This document shows, in pieces, positions 61,411 through 64,000 of a stretch of 64,000 bases of DNA. The position numbers and the translations under genes are program-made. The stretch lies in NCBI RefSeq assembly GCF_051014445.1, contig NC_135137.1, forward strand, positions 12,215,501 to 12,279,500, given 5' to 3'. This DNA is from Colletes latitarsis (taxonomy: Eukaryota; Arthropoda; Insecta; Hymenoptera; Colletidae). The notes beneath the pieces are model-generated. The model did no database searches, had not been told where the DNA came from, and was given only the letters and a program-made list of their open reading frames with translations. The number at the start of each line of letters is the position of its first letter. The first letter of the stretch is position 1.

Positions 61411-64000
61411 CCTGGGATTTGCCCTCATCAGACTCATACTTTCGCATTCTTCACATACTTCTTGAACAGATCCTGGGCTTTTTCTGGTTGGGATCACATA
61501 GTAATGTGTTACCACACTCAAACAGTCGATTAAACCCGGTTTCCATCAATGTTTTAGAGGATAACTCATGTTAGGTCTGGGTTAGGTCTAGGATTTGCCC
61601 TCATCAGGCTCATACTTTCGCATATTTCTCATACTTGATGGCCAGATTCTGGGCTTTTTCCGGTATGGGTCACGTAGTAATGTGGCACCACACTGAAACA
61701 GTCGACTAAACCTGGTCACGATCAATACTTTAGGGGATAACGCACGTTAGGTCTAGGTTAAGGCTGGGATTTGCACTCATCAGGCTCATACTTTCGCATA
61801 TTTCTCATACTTGATGACCAGATTCTGGGCTTTCGCCGGTATGGGTCACGTAGTAATGTGGTACCACACTGAAACAGTCTCTTAAACCTGGTTTCGATCA
61901 ATATCTTAGCGGATAACGCATGTTAGGTCTAGGTTAGGTCCGGGATTTGCTCTCATCAGGCTCATACTTTCACATATTTCTCATACTTGATGGCCAGATT
62001 CTGGGCTTTTTCCGGTATGGATCACGTAGTAATGTGATACCACACTGAAACAGTCGACTAAACCTGGTCTCGATCAATATTTCAGAGGATAACGCATGAG
62101 ATGTCTGGGTTAGGTCTGGGATTTGCCCTCTCCAGTCTCATGCTTTCGCATTCTTCACATACTTCTTGAACAGATCCTGGGTTTTTTCTGGTTCGGATCA
62201 CATAGTAATGTGTTACCACACTGAAACAGTCGATTAAACCTGGTGTCGATCACTGTTTTAGAGAATAACTCATGTTAGGTCTAGGTTTGGCCTGGGATTT
62301 GCCCTCATCAGACTCATACTTTCGCGTATTTCTTGTACTTGTTGGATAGATCCTGGGCTTTTTCTGGTTTGGATCACGTACTAATGTGGTACCACACTGA
62401 AACAGTCGACTAAACCTGGTCACGATCAATATTTTAGGGGATAACGCATGTTAGGTATAGGTTAGGTCTGGGATTTGCTCTCATCAGGCTCATACTTTCG
62501 CATATTTATCAATCATGTTCGCCAGATCCTGGGCTTCCACTGGTTTGGATCACGTAGTAATGGGGTACCACTCTGAGACAGACGACTAAACCTGGTCACG
62601 GTCAATATTTTAGGGGATAACGCATGTCACGTCTAGGTTAGGTCTGGGATTTGCCCTCATCAGGCTCATACTTTCGCATATTTCTCATACTTGATGGCCA
62701 GATTCTGGGCTTTTTCCGGTATGGGTCACGTAGTAATGTGGCACCACACTGAAACAGTCGACTAAACCTGGTCGCGATCAATATTTTAGGGGATAACGCA
62801 TGTTAGGTCTAGGTTAAGTCTGGGATTTGCACTCATCAGGCTCATACTTTCGCATATTTCTCATACTTGATGACCAGATTCTGGGCTTTCGCCGGTATGG
62901 GTCACGTAGTAATGTGGTACCACACTGAAACAGTCGACTAAACTTGGTCACGATCAATATTTTAGGGGATAACGCATGTTAGGTCTAGGTTAGGTCTGGG
63001 ATTTGCACTCATCAGGCTCATACTTTCGCATATTTCTCATACTTGATGGCCAGATTCTGGGCTTTCTCCGGTATGGGTCACGTGGTAATGTGGTACCACA
63101 CTGAAACAGTCGACTAAATCTGGTCAGGATCAATATTTTAGGGGATAACGCATATTAGGTCTAGGTTAGGTCTGGGATTTGCACTCATCAGGCTCATACT
63201 TTCGCATATTTCTCATACTTGATGGCCAGATTCTGGGCTTTCTCCGGTATGGGTCACGTAGTAATGTGGTACCACACTGAAACAGTCGACTAAACCTGGT
63301 CTCGATCAATATTTCAGAGGATAACACATGTTAGGTCTAGGTTAGGCCTGGGATTTGCCCTCATCAGACTCATACTTTCGCATTCTTCACATACTTCTTG
63401 AACAGATCCTGGGTTTTTTCTGGTTCGGATCACATAGTATTGTGGTACCACACTGAAACAGTCGACTAAACCTGGTCTCGATCAACATTTCAAAGGATAA
63501 CGCATGTTAGGTATAGGTTAGGTCTGGGATTTGCTATCATCTGGCTCATATTTTCGCATATTTATCAATCTTGTAGGCCAGATCCTGGGCTTCCACTGGC
63601 TTGGATCAGATAGTAATGTGGTACCACAATGAGACAGTCAATTAAACCTGGTTTCGATCAATATTTTAGAGGATAACACACGTTAGGTCAAGGTTAGGTC
63701 TGGGATTTGCACTCATCAGGCTCATACTTTCGCATATTTCTCATACTTGATGGCCAGATTCTGGGCTTTTTTTGGCTTGGATCACGTAGTAATGTGGTAC
63801 CACACTGAAACAGTCTCTTAAACCTGGTTTCGATCAATATCTTAGCGGATAACGCATGTTAGGTCTAGGTTAGGTCCGGGATTTGCTCTCATCAGGCTCA
63901 TACTTTCGCATATTTCTCATACTTGATGGCCGGATTCTGGGCTTTTTCCGGTATGGATCACGTAGTAATGTGATACCACACTGAAACAGTCGACTAAACC

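Larger units (their letters stand above)
36439..64000. repeat. 176-bp satellite array, right arm (about 156 monomers)
   Basis: This continues the same satellite, in the same orientation and phase, beyond the retrotransposon. From the CATAC at 36447 to the CATAC at 63899 is 27,452 bp, or 156 monomers minus 4 bp. The four missing bases are the single-base losses in the CTTTCCATTCTAC-type or CTTCCCATTCTAC-type monomers near 36980, 37502, 41731 and 42255. The arm uses the same monomer types as the left arm in different proportions. Types with CTTTCGCCGG (near 37372, 42120, 43350, 45290) and TCTCTTAAACC (near 39000, 48150, 57300) are more frequent here. The array runs off the end of the window, so its full length is unknown. 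No gene is visible. Confidence 0.98.

Noticed and set aside
1..64000. CRISPR-like or tandem-gene array
   Set aside because: Units are contiguous with no unique spacers and no associated genes. It is a classic satellite.
1..64000. True telomeric (TTAGG)n tract
   Set aside because: There are only two TTAGG pentamers per 176 bp, embedded in other sequence, and no uninterrupted pentamer run.
1..64000. CENP-B box
   Set aside because: No TTCGnnnnAnnCGGG-like core was recognised. TTTCGATCAATATT lacks the CGGG half.

Overview
The window is almost entirely satellite DNA: about 350 head-to-tail monomers with a strict 176-bp period, all in one orientation, running from base 1 to 64000. One 2.33-kb, GC-rich, 5'-truncated non-LTR retrotransposon (34106..36438, minus strand) interrupts it. 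No cellular protein gene, tRNA, rRNA or CRISPR array is visible. A long homogeneous array with a nucleosome-sized period, plus a poly(A)-tailed LINE with an R1-type reverse transcriptase and a C-terminal CCHC knuckle, points to a eukaryotic, probably insect, (peri)centromeric or subtelomeric heterochromatin block. The species cannot be read from the sequence.

Satellite layout. Reference monomers are 51227..51402 (type A, CTTGATGGCCAGATTC), 44891..45066 (type B, CTTCTTGAACAGATCC) and 33922..34097 (type C, TTATCAATCTTG plus CTTCCACTGG). A fourth state of the middle module (AATTAAGCCTAGTCTGGG) combines with several of these. Monomers are mosaics of these modules, and blocks of 8, 11, 16-18, 46-50, 58 and 78 monomers recur. 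Clear cases are an exact tandem doubling of 8 monomers (10786..12193 / 12194..13601), a block at the window start that reappears 13,718 bp later, an 11-monomer unit repeated from 42955, and a block of about 6-7 kb repeated 8.1-8.8 kb away in the right half. Almost every copy number difference between blocks is a whole number of monomers, the mark of in-register unequal exchange. The few indels add up exactly to the phase drift I measure.

Retrotransposon. Its sense strand is minus. From 5' to 3' it has a truncated ORF2 (reverse transcriptase, thumb/connector, CCHC knuckle; stop at 34641..34643), a 515-bp 3' untranslated region and a 20-A tail, flanked by a 16-bp target-site duplication ATCAGGCTCATACTTT. 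ORF1, the endonuclease domain and the start of the RT fingers are missing. The surviving reading frame has no stop or frameshift. Three satellite blocks carrying the same private variants (41189, 52099, 60899) are empty at the corresponding site, so the insertion is younger than at least part of the array's amplification, or was never passed on to those copies.

Most unusual signal. The retrotransposon is packed with long perfect inverted repeats in both the coding region and the 3' UTR. One encodes RT catalytic motif A, another is a 20-bp palindrome, and the 3' UTR carries a 20-bp-stem hairpin. This is far more than base composition predicts and suggests a highly structured sense RNA or a copying process that creates palindromes. 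Each satellite monomer also contains an 11-bp telomere-like direct repeat (TTAGGTCTAGG / TTAGGTCTGGG) whose order is swapped between subfamilies.
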